This document shows, piece after piece, positions 8,259 through 19,288 of a stretch of 64,000 bases of DNA. Each line of letters begins with the position of its first letter. Position 1 is the stretch's first letter. The translations under genes and the position numbers were made by a program. The notes below the pieces were generated by a model, which was not told the DNA's origin, did not search any database, and worked only from the letters and a program-made list of their open reading frames with translations. Where the stretch lies: contig NZ_VIWU01000001.1 of the NCBI RefSeq assembly GCF_007994075.1, positions 4,154,001-4,218,000 of the forward strand. Reading direction: 5' to 3'. Source of the stretch: Pseudonocardia hierapolitana. GTDB lineage: Bacteria > Actinomycetota > Actinomycetes > Mycobacteriales > Pseudonocardiaceae.

Positions 8259-9464
8259 TCAGTCGTGGCGGCCCAGTTCCTGGCGGGCGACCGTGCGCAG
8301 GTGGACCTCGTCGGGGCCGTCGGCGAAGCGCAGGGCCCGGGCCCAGACGTAGAAGGCGGCCAGTGGCACGTCGTCGCTCATGCCTGCGCCGCCGTGCACC
8401 TGCATGGCGCGGTCGATCACGCCGCACGCCATGCGGGGGCAGAGGGCCTTGATCGCGGCGATCTCGGTGGCAGCGCCCTTCGAGCCGTACCGGTCGATGA
8501 GCCACGCCGTCTTGAGGACGAGCAGCCGGGCCTGCTCGACCTCGATCCGCGAATGGGCGATCTGCTCGCGCACCACGCCCTGGTCGGCGAGCGGCCGGCC
8601 GAACGCCGTGCGGGAGCGGGCGCGGCGCACCATGAGGTCGATGGCGCGCTCGGCCATGCCGATCAGGCGCATGCAGTGGTGGATCCGTCCGGGGCCGAGC
8701 CGGGCCTGGGCGATCGCGAAGCCCCCGCCCTCCTCGCCGAGCAGGTTCGACACCGGGACGCGCACGTCGTGGAACTCCAGCTCGGAGTGCCCGTGCTGGT
8801 CCTGGTAGCCGAACGTGGGCAGGTGCCGCTTGATCTCCAGGCCGGGCGTGTCGCGCGGCACCAGCACCATCGACTGCTGCCGGTGCTTCGCCGCCTCCGG
8901 GTCGGTCTTGCCCATGACGATGAAGATCTTGCAGCGGGGATCGGCGGTGCCGGAGATCCACCACTTGCGCCCGCTGATCACGTACTCGTCGCCGTCGCGG
9001 CGGATCCGGGTCTGGACGTTCGTCGCGTCGGACGAGGCGACGTCGGGCTCGGTCATCGCGAAGGCCGAGCGGATCTCGCCCTCCAGCAGCGGCTCGAGCC
9101 ACTGCTCCTTCTGCTCGGGCGTGCCGAAGAGGTGCAGGGTCTCCATGTTGCCGGTGTCCGGCGCCTGGCAGTTGATGGCCTCCGGCGCGATCGTCGGCGA
9201 CCAGCCGGAGACCTCCGCGACCGGGGCGTACTCGAGGTTGGACAGACCCGAGACGCTCGGCAGGAAGAGGTTCCACAGCCCGCGGGCGCGCGCCTCCGTC
9301 TTCAGCTCCTCGACGACGGGCGGCAGGTCCCACTCCTGCGGGGTGCCCCGGCGCTCGGCCCGGAAGGACTCGTACTCGGCCTCGGCCGGGAGGATCTTCT
9401 CGTCGAGGAACGCGCGCATCCGCTTTGTGTGGTCGGCAGCCACGGTGCTGGGTTCGAAGTCCAC
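8259..9464 (-). CDS. acyl-CoA dehydrogenase (ACAD10/11-like)
   Basis: A 401-residue FAD-dependent acyl-CoA dehydrogenase, oxidising an acyl-CoA to its 2,3-enoyl form. Recognisable blocks are AFAMTEPDVASSDATN (flavin and substrate binding), ISGRKWWISGTADPRC, the helical C-terminal domain with RTAFGRPLADQG and MQVHGGAGMSDDVPLA, and the closing RFADGPDEVHLRTVAR segment typical of the ACAD10/11 subgroup. The GTG at 9464 (VDFEPS) is chosen because it aligns with the family N-terminus; upstream in-frame sequence overlaps the divergent mod promoter. It lies inside the molybdenum block without an obvious functional link. Confidence 0.9.
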   Translation of the reverse strand: MDFEPSTVAADHTKRMRAFLDEKILPAEAEYESFRAERRGTPQEWDLPPVVEELKTEARARGLWNLFLPSVSGLSNLEYAPVAEVSGWSPTIAPEAINCQAPDTGNMETLHLFGTPEQKEQWLEPLLEGEIRSAFAMTEPDVASSDATNVQTRIRRDGDEYVISGRKWWISGTADPRCKIFIVMGKTDPEAAKHRQQSMVLVPRDTPGLEIKRHLPTFGYQDQHGHSELEFHDVRVPVSNLLGEEGGGFAIAQARLGPGRIHHCMRLIGMAERAIDLMVRRARSRTAFGRPLADQGVVREQIAHSRIEVEQARLLVLKTAWLIDRYGSKGAATEIAAIKALCPRMACGVIDRAMQVHGGAGMSDDVPLAAFYVWARALRFADGPDEVHLRTVARQELGRHD

Positions 9465-9520
9465 GACCAGCACCCAACCACAGGATGGGAACACGGTGGT
9501 GTCAGTCGCATCCGCGGAAC

Positions 9521-9526
9521 TATTGT
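9521..9526 (+). promoter_or_regulatory. -10 hexamer TATTGT of the HTH-TOBE/modABC operon
   Basis: TATTGT ends 7 nt before the GTG at 9534, supporting that start and a leaderless operon mRNA. Confidence 0.5.
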
Positions 9527-9533
9527 GCGGATC

Positions 9534-9938
9534 GTGCCGCAGTTCAGGATTGCCGACGCCGCGCGGCTGCTCGGCGTCAGCGACGACACCGTACGTCGCT
9601 GGGTCGATGCGGGCGCGCTGCCGGTGCAGGTCGACGCGTCGAATCGCAAGGTCATCGACGGAGCCGCGCTCGCGGCATTCGCCCGCGACCACGCGACCGC
9701 ACCCCCGGACCCGTCCGACGTGCAGAGCTCCGCGCGCAACCGGCTGGTCGGCCTCGTCACGTCCGTGGTCGCCGACCGGGTGATGGCGCAGGTGGAGATG
9801 CAGTGCGGCCCGCACCGCATCGTCTCGCTGATGTCCAGCGAGGCCGTGCGGGAGATGGGCCTCGAGCCCGGCGCGCTCGCCGTGGCCGTGATCAAGTCGA
9901 CCACGGTGGTAGTCGAGACCCCGGGAGCGAGTTCATGA
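9534..9938 (+). CDS. HTH-TOBE molybdate-responsive regulator/binding protein
   Basis: A 134-residue protein in two parts. Residues about 1-55 are an excisionase/MerR-type helix-turn-helix (RIADAARLLGVSDDTVRRWVDAG). Residues about 65-132 are a TOBE/Mop molybdate-binding domain (NRLVGLVTSVVADRVMAQVEM, then MSSEAVREMGL and ALAVAVIKSTTVVVE). Its stop overlaps the modA start (ATGA), making it the first gene of the mod operon. By analogy with ModE, it probably senses cytoplasmic molybdate and controls the operon or moaA; this role is inferred from context. An in-frame GTG at 9525 is possible but lies within the likely promoter. Confidence 0.85.
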   Translation: MPQFRIADAARLLGVSDDTVRRWVDAGALPVQVDASNRKVIDGAALAAFARDHATAPPDPSDVQSSARNRLVGLVTSVVADRVMAQVEMQCGPHRIVSLMSSEAVREMGLEPGALAVAVIKSTTVVVETPGASS

Positions 9939-10708
9939 GGCTCCGGACGGCGTCTGCGGTCGCGCTGGCGGTGCTGCTCGCAGGCTGCGGCGGGGCGGGC
10001 GGCGGGGGGTCGTCCGGCCCGCAGCAGCCCGAGCAGCGGACGCTCACGGTGTTCGCCGCCGCGTCGCTCACCGAGGTGTTCAGCGAGCTCGAGCCGCGGT
10101 TCGAGGAGGTCCACCCGGGCGTCGACGTCGTGTTCAACTTCGGCGCGTCCTCGGACCTGGCGCAGCAGATCGTCAACGGCGGCCCGGCCGACCTGTTCGC
10201 CGCGGCCAACACCTCGACGATGACGACCGTGTCCGACGCCGGGCTCGTCGACGGCGAGCCCACCGTGTTCGCCACGAACGTCCTGGAGATCGTCACCCCG
10301 CCCGGCAACCCGGCCGGGATCGCGTCGTTCGCCGATCTCGCCCGTCCCGACCTGAAGGTCGTGGTCTGCGCTCCGCAGGTGCCGTGCGGAGCGGCCGCCG
10401 AGAAGATCGAGCAGACCACGGGCGTGACGCTGATCCCCGTGAGCGAGGAGCCGGACGTCAAGTCGACGCTCGGGAAGGTCACCACCGGCAATGCCGACGC
10501 CGGCCTGGTCTACGCCACCGACGTCCGTGCCGCGGGGGACGACGTGCAGGGCGTCGGGTTCCCGGAGGCGGCGCAGGCGGTCAACGACTACCCGATCGCG
10601 GTGATCGCCGACGCGCCCAATGCGGATCTCGCCCGCGCGTTCCAGGAGCTCGTGACGGGAGCCGAGGGGCGTGCGGTGCTGGGATCGGCGGGCTTCGGCA
10701 GTCCGTGA
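9935..10708 (+). CDS. modA: molybdate ABC transporter substrate-binding lipoprotein
   Basis: A 257-residue periplasmic-type binding protein with a lipoprotein signal (lipobox LLAGC near residue 16) that tethers it outside the membrane. Family landmarks are TVFAAASLTEVF, VVFNFGASSDLAQQI, GGPADLFAAANTSTM and a C-terminal NADAGLVYATDV and YPIAVIADAPN. These place it with ModA, which binds molybdate or tungstate and delivers it to ModBC. The start overlaps the preceding stop by 4 bp (ATGA) and its stop overlaps the modB start (GTGA). Confidence 0.96.
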   Translation: MRLRTASAVALAVLLAGCGGAGGGGSSGPQQPEQRTLTVFAAASLTEVFSELEPRFEEVHPGVDVVFNFGASSDLAQQIVNGGPADLFAAANTSTMTTVSDAGLVDGEPTVFATNVLEIVTPPGNPAGIASFADLARPDLKVVVCAPQVPCGAAAEKIEQTTGVTLIPVSEEPDVKSTLGKVTTGNADAGLVYATDVRAAGDDVQGVGFPEAAQAVNDYPIAVIADAPNADLARAFQELVTGAEGRAVLGSAGFGSP

Positions 10709-11525
10709 CCCGGCCCGCGGTGCGCCGCTCCGACGACCACGAGACCGGCGTCGGGCTGCCCCGGCTCCTCTGGGTGCCGGCCGCGCTCGCGTTCGCGCTG
10801 ATCGCGTTGCCGGTCGCGGGGCTCGCGCTGCGTGCGGACTGGCCGCGGCTCCCCGAGCTGCTGCTCAGTGAGTCCGCCCTCGACGCGCTGCGGCTCTCGC
10901 TGCTGACGGCCGGGATCTCGACGCTGCTGTGCATCGTGCTCGGCGGCCCGCTCGCCGTGGTGCTGGCCAGGGGGCGGGTGCGTGGACTGCGGGTGTTGCG
11001 GTCGGTCGTGTTGTTGCCGCTGGTGCTGCCACCCGTGGTCGGAGGGCTCGCGCTGCTCTTCCTGCTGGGCCGCACCGGGCTCGTCGGACGGGGGCTCGAC
11101 CTCGCGTTCGGGATCACGGTGCCGTTCACGACGGCGTCGGTGGTGCTCGCGCAGACGTTCGTGGCACTGCCGTTCCTCGTGGTGAGCCTGGAGGGGTCGC
11201 TGCGCACCGCGGGGCGCCGGTACGAGGCGGTCGCGGCCACGCTCGGTGCCGCCCCCTGGCTCGCCTTCCGCCGCGTCACGGTGCCGCTGGTGCTGCCGGG
11301 CCTCGCGTCCGGAGCGGTACTGGCATTCGCCCGCTGCCTCGGCGAGTTCGGGGCGACGATCGCCTTCTCCGGCAGCCTGCAGGGCACGACCCGCACGCTC
11401 CCGCTGCTGGTCTACCTGGAACGGGAGAGCGACGTGGACGCGGCGGTGGCGCTGTCGTTGCTGCTCGTCGTGGTGGCGGTCGTCGTGATCGCGTTCGCCC
11501 GTCCCCGGACCGTCGAGGGGATCCG

Positions 11526-11529
<4 letters not shown>
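10705..11529 (+). CDS. modB: molybdate ABC transporter permease
   Basis: A 274-residue inner-membrane permease with about six helices. The cytoplasmic EAA loop that docks the ATPase is visible as EAVAATLGAAPWLAFRRVTVPL, and the ending ARCLGEFGATIAFSGSLQGTTRTLPL is characteristic of ModB/CysW-type permeases. It begins with a GTG that overlaps the modA stop and ends overlapping the modC start, so modABC are translationally coupled. Confidence 0.95.
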
Positions 11530-12626
<1,097 letters not shown>

Positions 12627-12738
12627 TTCGCCCGACGCTGTACCCCGTGCCGGGAACGCCGGAACGCCGCGTCACACCATAGGTCACACATGTCACACCA
12701 GCCACGATCGTGCTCTGTTCCCACCCGTGCAAGATCCG

Positions 12739-12744
12739 TAGCGT
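12739..12744 (+). promoter_or_regulatory. -10 hexamer TAGCGT of the subtilase gene
   Basis: TAGCGT ends 8 nt before the GTG at 12753 and lies inside the longer reading from 12690, favouring the shorter start. Confidence 0.4.
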
Positions 12745-12752
12745 CGCTGACC

Positions 12753-13919
12753 GTGACGCGGTTCCTCCTGCGCATCGCCCCTGTGGTGATCGTGCTGCAG
12801 CTGGTCGTCGCGGTCACGCTGCCCGGGAGTGCGGAGGCCCGGGACGACCTCGGTGATGCGATGGCCTACGTCGTGCACGCCCGCACCACCGCCGACGCGA
12901 CGGCCGCGGCCGCCGACCTCGGTGTCCGGCCGACCGTGACCTTCGACCACGCCTTCGCCGGTTTCGCGGCCCGGTTGACCCCCGCCCAGGTCGACCGGCT
13001 GCGAGCGCGCAGCGGGGTGCTCGGGGTGGAGGAGGACCGGCGGGTCGTGCCGCTCGATCCCAAGCGCGAGCCGGACCTCACCGAGGGAGAGCAGCCCGAC
13101 CCGCCCAACTGGGGCCTCGACCGCATCGACCAGCGCGGGCTCCCCCTCGACCACCGCTACACGACGAAGGCGACCGGAGAGGGCGTCACCGTGTACGTGC
13201 TGGACACCGGCGTGGACGTCGCGCACCCCCAGTTCGAGGGGCGGGCGGAGTGGGTGCTGAACACCGTGGACGAGGACGACCGCGACTGCGACGGGCACGG
13301 CACCGTCGTGGCCGGCATCGCGGCGTCCCGGGACCACGGCGTGGCCAAGAAGGCGCGGGTGCGCTCGGTGAAGGTGCTCGACTGCACCGGGGCGGGCACC
13401 CTCTCGTCGCTGCTCGCCGGGATCGACCACGTCGCGACCAACGCCCAGCCGCCTGCCGTGGCGGTCATGTCGTGGAGCTACGGCGGGTCGGATGTGCTGC
13501 TCTCGGCGGTGGCCGGGCTCGTCGGCAGGGGGGTGTTCGTGGCCTCGTCGGCAGGCAACTCGGGGGCCGACGACTGCACGGTGGCTCCCCGAGCGGTTCC
13601 CGGCGTCCTCGTCGTCGCCAACTCCACGATCGAGGACCAGCGCGCGGCCAGCTCGTCCACGGGCCGCTGCGTGGACCTCTACGCGCCCGGCACGAGCATC
13701 CGCTCGACGGTGCCCGGCGGCGGAACGGCGTCCTACACGGGCACGTCGATGGCCGCGCCGCACGCCGCTGGCGTCGCCGCGCTGTACAAGCAGACCTACG
13801 GCGACACCCCGAGCGACGTGATCGAGAAGTGGATCATCGAGCACGCCACGCCCGGCGTGGTGGGCGGCGGCGAGACCGGCGGCACGCCCAATCGGCTGCT
13901 CAACACCGGCGGGCTCTGA
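12753..13919 (+). CDS. secreted S8 family serine peptidase (subtilase)
   Basis: A 388-residue exported protease. A signal peptide with a hydrophobic core ([13 protein letters not shown]) is followed by an inhibitor I9 propeptide (about residues 35-100, ending [14 protein letters not shown]) and a peptidase S8 domain. The catalytic triad is complete: Asp151 in VLDTGVDV, His182 in GHGT and Ser332 in [11 protein letters not shown], with the oxyanion Asn in SSAGNSG. The layout resembles proteinase K/thermitase enzymes secreted by actinomycetes. The GTG at 12753 gives a normal signal peptide; an ATG at 12690 would add 21 residues overlapping the predicted promoter. Confidence 0.92.
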   Translation: MTRFLLRIAPVVIVLQLVVAVTLPGSAEARDDLGDAMAYVVHARTTADATAAAADLGVRPTVTFDHAFAGFAARLTPAQVDRLRARSGVLGVEEDRRVVPLDPKREPDLTEGEQPDPPNWGLDRIDQRGLPLDHRYTTKATGEGVTVYVLDTGVDVAHPQFEGRAEWVLNTVDEDDRDCDGHGTVVAGIAASRDHGVAKKARVRSVKVLDCTGAGTLSSLLAGIDHVATNAQPPAVAVMSWSYGGSDVLLSAVAGLVGRGVFVASSAGNSGADDCTVAPRAVPGVLVVANSTIEDQRAASSSTGRCVDLYAPGTSIRSTVPGGGTASYTGTSMAAPHAAGVAALYKQTYGDTPSDVIEKWIIEHATPGVVGGGETGGTPNRLLNTGGL

Positions 13920-13993
13920 CGCCGAGCCGATGGCGCAAGGTGTGGGCTGCCCGTCGTTGACGCCATGAGCGCTGACTGACCAGCCTGGATGGC

Positions 13994-14962
13994 ATGCGCC
14001 GCGTCGCCCTCGTGATCTACGACGGGTTCCAACCACTGGACCTCGTGGGTCCGCACGAGGTGTTCGCCCACGCGGCCGTGCTGACCGACGGCGGCTACGA
14101 GTGCCGGATCGTGGCGCCCACATCGGGCCTCGTCCGGGCGAACAGCGGGCTGCCCGTCCACGCCGAGCACGCGGTGGCGGACCTCGAGCCCGACGGGATC
14201 GACACGCTCGTCGTCACGGGCGGGTTCGGGGTCGACCAGGCCCGCGCGGACCTGGCGCTGGTCGGCTGGATCGCCGCTGCGGCCGCCGGGGCGCGCCGCG
14301 TGACGTCGGTCTGCAGCGGCGCCTTCCTGTTGGCCGCGGCGGGCGTGCTCAGCGGGCGGCGGGTCACGACGCACTGGAGGCGCGAGGAGCAGCTGCGCCG
14401 CGAACACCCCGAGGTGACCGTCGACTGCGACCCGATCTTCATCCGGGACGGCCGGGTCTGGACGTCCGCGGGCGTCACCGCGGGCATGGACCTCGCCCTC
14501 GCGCTGGTGGAGGACGACCACGGACGCGACGTGGCGCACGCGGTCGCCCAGGAGCTGGTGCTGTTCCTGCGCCGTCCGGGCAGCCAGTCGCAGTTCAGCG
14601 TGCCGCTGTGGGCGGTGCGCCCGGCCAGCGACCCCATCCGGACGGCGGTGGCTGCGGTGAACGCCGACCCCGGCGGGCCGCACGGCATCTCCGACCTGGC
14701 GGCCCGTGCCGGGCTCAGCCCGCGCCACCTGCAACGCAGGTTCACCGCCGAGCTGGGCATGCCGCCCGCCGCGTACGTGGAACGGGTGCGGATCGAGGCC
14801 GCGCGCCGGGTGCTCGCCGAGGCCGACGACCCCGTCGAGGCGATCGCGCGCCGCCTGGGCTTCGGCACGGGCGAGTCGCTGCGTCGCGCGTTCCACCGCC
14901 ACATCGGCGTCGCCCCGTCCGACTACCGCGAACGATTCCGATCGATGAGGGAGTACGCGTGA
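13994..14962 (+). CDS. GlxA-family AraC-type regulator with DJ-1/PfpI domain
   Basis: A 322-residue regulator. Residues about 1-170 form a DJ-1/PfpI (class I amidotransferase-like) domain with the nucleophile-elbow Cys in VCSGAFLLAAAG. Residues about 215-315 are an AraC-type double helix-turn-helix (SDLAARAGLSPRHLQRRF and RRLGFGTGESLRRAFHRHIG). In this family the first domain is a likely ligand sensor. Its stop overlaps the next DJ-1 gene (GTGA), so this regulator and the stand-alone DJ-1 protein are made together. Confidence 0.92.
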   Translation: MRRVALVIYDGFQPLDLVGPHEVFAHAAVLTDGGYECRIVAPTSGLVRANSGLPVHAEHAVADLEPDGIDTLVVTGGFGVDQARADLALVGWIAAAAAGARRVTSVCSGAFLLAAAGVLSGRRVTTHWRREEQLRREHPEVTVDCDPIFIRDGRVWTSAGVTAGMDLALALVEDDHGRDVAHAVAQELVLFLRRPGSQSQFSVPLWAVRPASDPIRTAVAAVNADPGGPHGISDLAARAGLSPRHLQRRFTAELGMPPAAYVERVRIEAARRVLAEADDPVEAIARRLGFGTGESLRRAFHRHIGVAPSDYRERFRSMREYA

Positions 14963-15564
14963 CCACCTACGGACTGCTGATCTTCGACCGGGCCGAGGAG
15001 CTGGACTTCGTCGGCCCGTGGGAGATCTTCACCGCGTCGTCGATGCTGCGCGATGGCGCCGACACCGCCGTGCTGATCGCGGAGACCACCGACCCCGTCC
15101 GCTGCAACAAGGGCATGCGGGTGCTGCCCGACCACACGCTCGACGACCACCCACCGCTGGACGTGCTGCTGGTGCCGGGTGGCAACGGCGCCCGCGAGAC
15201 CCAGGTGCACAACCCCGTGGTCACCGGCTGGATCACCAAGGTGGCCGCCGAGGCGTCCTGGGTGACCAGTGTTTGCACCGGTGCCGCGCTCCTGCACGCA
15301 TCGGGCGTGGCGCACGGCCGCCGCGTGGCCACGCACTTCGCCTACGAGGACCGCCTCGAAGCGACGGGCGACGTCATCGTCGTCCGCGACGCCCGCTACG
15401 TCGTGGACGGCAACGTCGTCACGAGCCAGGGCGTGTCCGCCGGCATCGACATGGCGCTGTGGCTGGTGGGTCGCCTGCACGGCCGCGACCACGCGCACCG
15501 GGTGCGCCGGTACGTCCAGTACGAGCCCGCCCCGCCCTACCTCGCCGACGAGCCGCTCGCCTGA
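14959..15564 (+). CDS. DJ-1/PfpI family protein (isonitrile-hydratase-like)
   Basis: A 201-residue stand-alone DJ-1/PfpI protein. It keeps the cysteine elbow (SVCTGAALLHASG, about residue 104), the acidic residue near the N-terminus (DFVGPWEIF) and the YVVDGNVVTSQGVSAGIDMALWL segment shared with isonitrile hydratases and with the sensor half of GlxA regulators. It is translationally coupled to the preceding regulator and is its closest-looking relative here, suggesting duplication of the sensor domain. The activity could be a hydratase, glyoxalase or hydrolase; sequence does not decide. Confidence 0.85.
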   Translation: MTTYGLLIFDRAEELDFVGPWEIFTASSMLRDGADTAVLIAETTDPVRCNKGMRVLPDHTLDDHPPLDVLLVPGGNGARETQVHNPVVTGWITKVAAEASWVTSVCTGAALLHASGVAHGRRVATHFAYEDRLEATGDVIVVRDARYVVDGNVVTSQGVSAGIDMALWLVGRLHGRDHAHRVRRYVQYEPAPPYLADEPLA

Positions 15565-15596
15565 ACCGAAGGGAGTCACGCCCAGCGAGCGGCGCT

Positions 15597-15611
15597 CTCG
15601 GGGTACCCGAG
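15597..15611. terminator. short palindrome between convergent genes
   Basis: CTCGGG and CCCGAG surround a 3-nt centre between the DJ-1 gene and convergent serS. It is short and lacks a U-run, so this is only a possible terminator. Confidence 0.3.
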
Positions 15612-15619
15612 TCGCCGTC

Positions 15620-16891
15620 TCAGGCCGGCTCGAGCACCTCGAAGCCCGCGTACGGGACCAAGGCCTCCGGCAGGCGGACCGAGCCGTCGGCCTGCTGCCC
15701 CTGCTCCAGCACCGCGACGAGCGTGCGCCCGATCGGCAGCCCGGACCCGTTGAGAGTGGCGGCGAAGCCGCGCCTGCCGTCCTTGGCCTTCGTGCGGATG
15801 CCGGCGCGGCGGGCCTGGAAGGTGCCGAAGTCCGACACCGAGCTGATCTCCCGGTAGGCGCCCTGCCCGGGCAGCCACACCTCGATGTCGTAGGTGAACT
15901 CCGCCGAGAAGCCGATGTCGCCTGCGGCGAGCTTCACCACGCGGTAGGCGAGGCCGAGGCCCCGCATCGCGGCCTCGGCGTGCCCGAGCAGCACTTCGAG
16001 CTCCTCGCGCGAGCGCTCGGCGTCGGCGATGCGCACGAGCTCCACCTTCGAGAACTCGTGCAGCCGGATCAGGCCGCGCGTGTCCTTGCCGTACGAGCCG
16101 GCCTCCGAGCGGAAGCACGGCGTGTGTGCGGTGTACGCGAGCGGCAGCTGCTCGAGCTCGAGCGTCTCCTTCGCGTGCAGGTTCGTGAGCGGTACCTCGG
16201 CGGTGGGGATGAGGAAGAGCTCGCGGTCGGCCACGCCCGTCTTGAACAGGTCCTGCTCGAACTTCGGCAGCTGGCCCGTTCCCGTCATCGTGACGCGATT
16301 GACGAGGGTGGGCACCGAGAACTCCGTGTACCCGTGCCGATCGGTGTGCAGGTCGAGCAGGTAACGCGCGATCGCCCGCTCGAGCGCCGCCCCCTTGCCG
16401 CGCAGCACCGCGAACCGCGGCCCGGCGAGCTTGGTGGCCCGGGGTAGGTCGAGGATGCCGAGCTTCTCCCCGAGGTCGACGTGGTCGAGCGGGGCGAAGT
16501 CGAACTCCTGCGGCTCGCCCCACGTGCGCACCTGCTCGGCGTCCTCGTCGCTCGCGCCGTCGGGCAGCTCGTCGGCGGGCAGGTTGGGGATGCCGAGCAG
16601 GAGTTCCTGCAGCTCGGACTCCGCGGTGCGGTGCTCGTCCTCCGCCGCCGAGACGACGGCCTTGAGCTCGCGGGCGCGGGCGACCAGCGACTCGCGCTCC
16701 TCGGGCGCGGCGCCCTTGACGGCGGTGGCGACGCGCTTCGACTCGGCACGTGCCTCGTCGCCCCGTTGGATGGCCGAGTTGCGGGAGGCCAGCAGCTTCT
16801 CCAGGGACGCCACGTCCAGCGTGTAGCCCCGCCGGGCGAGCTTGCGGACGGCGTCGGTGGCAGGGTCGAGAAGCACCCGCGGATCGTGCAT
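15620..16891 (-). CDS. serS: seryl-tRNA synthetase
   Basis: A 423-residue class II aminoacyl-tRNA synthetase that charges tRNA-Ser with serine. Residues about 1-105 are the antiparallel coiled-coil arm that contacts the tRNA ([21 protein letters not shown]...). The catalytic core shows motif 2 in [25 protein letters not shown] sequence and motif 3 in [14 protein letters not shown]. The ATG at 16891 begins [10 protein letters not shown], the standard N-terminus, and TACCCT lies 6 nt upstream. It is divergent from the acyl-CoA ligase gene. Confidence 0.97.
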   Translation of the reverse strand: MHDPRVLLDPATDAVRKLARRGYTLDVASLEKLLASRNSAIQRGDEARAESKRVATAVKGAAPEERESLVARARELKAVVSAAEDEHRTAESELQELLLGIPNLPADELPDGASDEDAEQVRTWGEPQEFDFAPLDHVDLGEKLGILDLPRATKLAGPRFAVLRGKGAALERAIARYLLDLHTDRHGYTEFSVPTLVNRVTMTGTGQLPKFEQDLFKTGVADRELFLIPTAEVPLTNLHAKETLELEQLPLAYTAHTPCFRSEAGSYGKDTRGLIRLHEFSKVELVRIADAERSREELEVLLGHAEAAMRGLGLAYRVVKLAAGDIGFSAEFTYDIEVWLPGQGAYREISSVSDFGTFQARRAGIRTKAKDGRRGFAATLNGSGLPIGRTLVAVLEQGQQADGSVRLPEALVPYAGFEVLEPA

Positions 16892-16897
16892 CTTCCG

Positions 16898-16903
16898 AGG
16901 GTA
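16898..16903 (-). promoter_or_regulatory. -10 hexamer TACCCT of serS
   Basis: TACCCT ends 6 nt before the ATG, predicting a leaderless serS mRNA. Confidence 0.5.
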
Positions 16904-17012
16904 TCGGCCGACCGCGAGCGGGTTTCCTCCCCATCCGGAGGTGGCGAGGGCGGATCGGCCGTCGCAGGATGAGCGGCACCCACCGCCGATGACGTCGAAA
17001 GGACCCATCGCC

Positions 17013-18674
17013 GTGTCCGCTGCCGCACCCGCCGTTCCGTCGTACGCCTCCGGGACGTCCGACGTCCCGCTGCTCGGCGACACCATCGGGGACAACTTCG
17101 ACCGCACCGCCGCCGCCCGTCCCGACGCCGAGGCGCTCGTGGACGTGCCGAGCGGGCGGCGGTGGACCTACGGGCAGCTGCGCGAGGACGTCGACGCGCT
17201 CGCACTCGGCCTGCACGCGGCAGGCGTCGTGAAGGGCGACCGGATCGGCATCTGGGCGCCCAACCTCCCCGAGTGGACGCTGGTCCAGTTCGCCACCGCG
17301 AAGCTCGGGGCGATCCTGGTCAACATCAACCCGGCCTACCGCACGCACGAGCTGGAGTACGTGCTGAACCAGGCCGGGATCTCGATGCTCGTGGCCACGC
17401 CGAGCTTCAAGACGTCCGACTACGAGGCGATGATCAAGGACGTCCGGTCGAACTGCCCCGCGCTGCGGCAGGTGATCCTCATCGGGCGGCCGAACTGGGA
17501 CGAGCTGATGGCCGACGGCCGCGGCGGCGACCGCGCCGAGCTCGCCCGCCTGCAGGCGGCGTTGAGCCCGGACGACCCGATCAACATCCAGTACACGTCC
17601 GGGACGACGGGCTTCCCGAAGGGCGCCACGCTGTCCCACCACAACATCCTCAACAACGGCTACTTCGTGGGACGGCTGTGCGGCTACACCTCCGACGACC
17701 GGGTGTGCATCCCCGTGCCCTTCTACCACTGCTTCGGCATGGTGATGGGCAACCTCGGCTGCACGACGAACGGCGCGACGATGGTGATCCCCGGCCCCGG
17801 CTTCGACCCGAAGGCCACGCTGAAGGCCGTCGCGCAGGAGCGCTGCACGTCGCTGTACGGCGTCCCCACGATGTTCATCGCGGAGCTGAACGCCCCCGAC
17901 TTCGACTCCTACGACCTGTCGTCGCTGCGCACCGGGATCATGGCCGGCTCGCCGTGCCCGGTGGAGGTCATGAAGCAGGTCGTGGACCGGATGGGCATGA
18001 CCGAGGTGACGATCTGCTACGGCATGACCGAGACGTCACCGGTCTCCACCCAGACCCGCGCCGACGACTCGCTGGAGCGGCGGGTGTCGACGGTCGGGCG
18101 GGTGCACCCGCACGTCGAGGTCAAGATCGTCGATCCGGAGACCGGCCTGACCCTGCCCCGCGGCGAGCCCGGCGAGCTGTGCACCCGCGGCTACTCGGTG
18201 ATGCTCGGGTACTGGGAGGAGCCGGAGAAGACCGCCGAGGCGATCGACCGGGCCCGCTGGATGCACACCGGTGACCTCGGCGTGATGGACGCCGACGGCT
18301 ACGTCAACATCACCGGCCGGATCAAGGACATGGTGATCCGCGGCGGGGAGAACATCTACCCGCGGGAGATCGAGGAGTTCCTCTACACCCACCCGGACGT
18401 CCTCGACGCGCAGGTCGTCGGCGTTCCCGACGAGCGGTACGGCGAGGAGCTGTGCGCCTGGGTGACGCTGCGGGAGGGCGCGCCGGAGCTCACCGCCGAG
18501 GCCCTGCGCGAGTTCGCCGCCGGCAAGCTGGCCCACTACAAGATCCCCCGCTACGTGCTGGCGGTCGACTCCTTTCCGATGACCGTCACCGGCAAGGTCC
18601 GGAAGGTGGAGATGCGGGAGAAGAGCGTGGAGCTGCTGGACCTGGGGGACGCCGCGAGGGTCCGCAACGCCTGA
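17013..18674 (+). CDS. AMP-forming acyl-CoA synthetase (ACSF2-like)
   Basis: A 553-residue ANL-superfamily ligase that activates a fatty or other carboxylic acid with ATP and joins it to CoA. Motifs present are [16 protein letters not shown] (P-loop), [34 protein letters not shown] and the catalytic lysine in [11 protein letters not shown] near the C-terminus. The body resembles ACSF2/medium-chain ligases and mycobacterial FadD35-type enzymes. The GTG at 17013 is chosen because AAAGGA lies 9 nt upstream; an in-frame ATG at 16989 is the alternative. It shares a 121-bp divergent promoter region with serS. Confidence 0.9.
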   Translation: MSAAAPAVPSYASGTSDVPLLGDTIGDNFDRTAAARPDAEALVDVPSGRRWTYGQLREDVDALALGLHAAGVVKGDRIGIWAPNLPEWTLVQFATAKLGAILVNINPAYRTHELEYVLNQAGISMLVATPSFKTSDYEAMIKDVRSNCPALRQVILIGRPNWDELMADGRGGDRAELARLQAALSPDDPINIQYTSGTTGFPKGATLSHHNILNNGYFVGRLCGYTSDDRVCIPVPFYHCFGMVMGNLGCTTNGATMVIPGPGFDPKATLKAVAQERCTSLYGVPTMFIAELNAPDFDSYDLSSLRTGIMAGSPCPVEVMKQVVDRMGMTEVTICYGMTETSPVSTQTRADDSLERRVSTVGRVHPHVEVKIVDPETGLTLPRGEPGELCTRGYSVMLGYWEEPEKTAEAIDRARWMHTGDLGVMDADGYVNITGRIKDMVIRGGENIYPREIEEFLYTHPDVLDAQVVGVPDERYGEELCAWVTLREGAPELTAEALREFAAGKLAHYKIPRYVLAVDSFPMTVTGKVRKVEMREKSVELLDLGDAARVRNA

Positions 18675-18896
18675 CCGGGGCAGTGCCACGAGGCTCTCCC
18701 GGATGCGCCGCCGTCGGATTGGCGGGAATTGAACGGGTGCGCGTCGTGGGTCGCTCGGACTAGGGTGGGGCGCACGCGTCCCGGTGTCGCTCGATGGGCC
18801 GACCAAGTGGCGGCCCGGCATCTCGGGGCGCGTTCGTCATGCGGTCCGCCGTGGCGCCGCATGACGTCGGGTTCGATCGAGGAACGGGTGAGCAGG

Positions 18897-19283
18897 GTGC
18901 CGACCGGCAGGGTCAAGTGGTACGACGCCGACAAGGGCTTCGGGTTCCTCGCTCAGGACGGCGGCGAGGACGTCTACGTCCGCAAGGCCGCGCTGCCGGC
19001 CGGGGTGCAGGCGCTCAAGGCGGGCCAGCGCGTCGAGTTCGGGATGGCGGAGGGCAGGCGCGGGCCGCAAGCGCTGTCGGTGCGGCTCGTCGACAAGCCG
19101 CCGTCCGTCGTCGAGGCCACGCGGCGACCGGCCGAGGACCTGCACAGCCTGATCGAGGACATGATCCGGTTGCTCGAGACGAAGGTCCAGCCGGACCTGC
19201 GCCGGGGCCGCTACCCGGACCGCCGCACGTGCAAGCTCTCCGCCGACGTCGTGCGCGCGGTGGCCCGCGACCTCGACGGCTAG
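18897..19283 (+). CDS. cold-shock-domain protein with C-terminal extension
   Basis: A 128-residue protein whose first 65 residues are a CspA-type OB fold with both RNA-binding motifs (KGFGFL and DVYV, the latter in place of the usual VFVH). The rest is a basic helical extension ([29 protein letters not shown]) absent from ordinary 67-residue cold-shock proteins. The GTG at 18897 gives the standard start [16 protein letters not shown] lies about 11 nt upstream, and a GTG 9 nt earlier is possible. It likely binds single-stranded RNA or DNA. Confidence 0.87.
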   Translation: MPTGRVKWYDADKGFGFLAQDGGEDVYVRKAALPAGVQALKAGQRVEFGMAEGRRGPQALSVRLVDKPPSVVEATRRPAEDLHSLIEDMIRLLETKVQPDLRRGRYPDRRTCKLSADVVRAVARDLDG

Positions 19284-19288
19284 GCGGG

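Noticed and set aside
15576..17729. A 717-codon open frame on the minus strand
   Set aside because: It runs through serS in a different frame and over the acyl-CoA ligase gene; its Arg, His and Gly-rich composition is typical of antisense reading of GC-rich genes.
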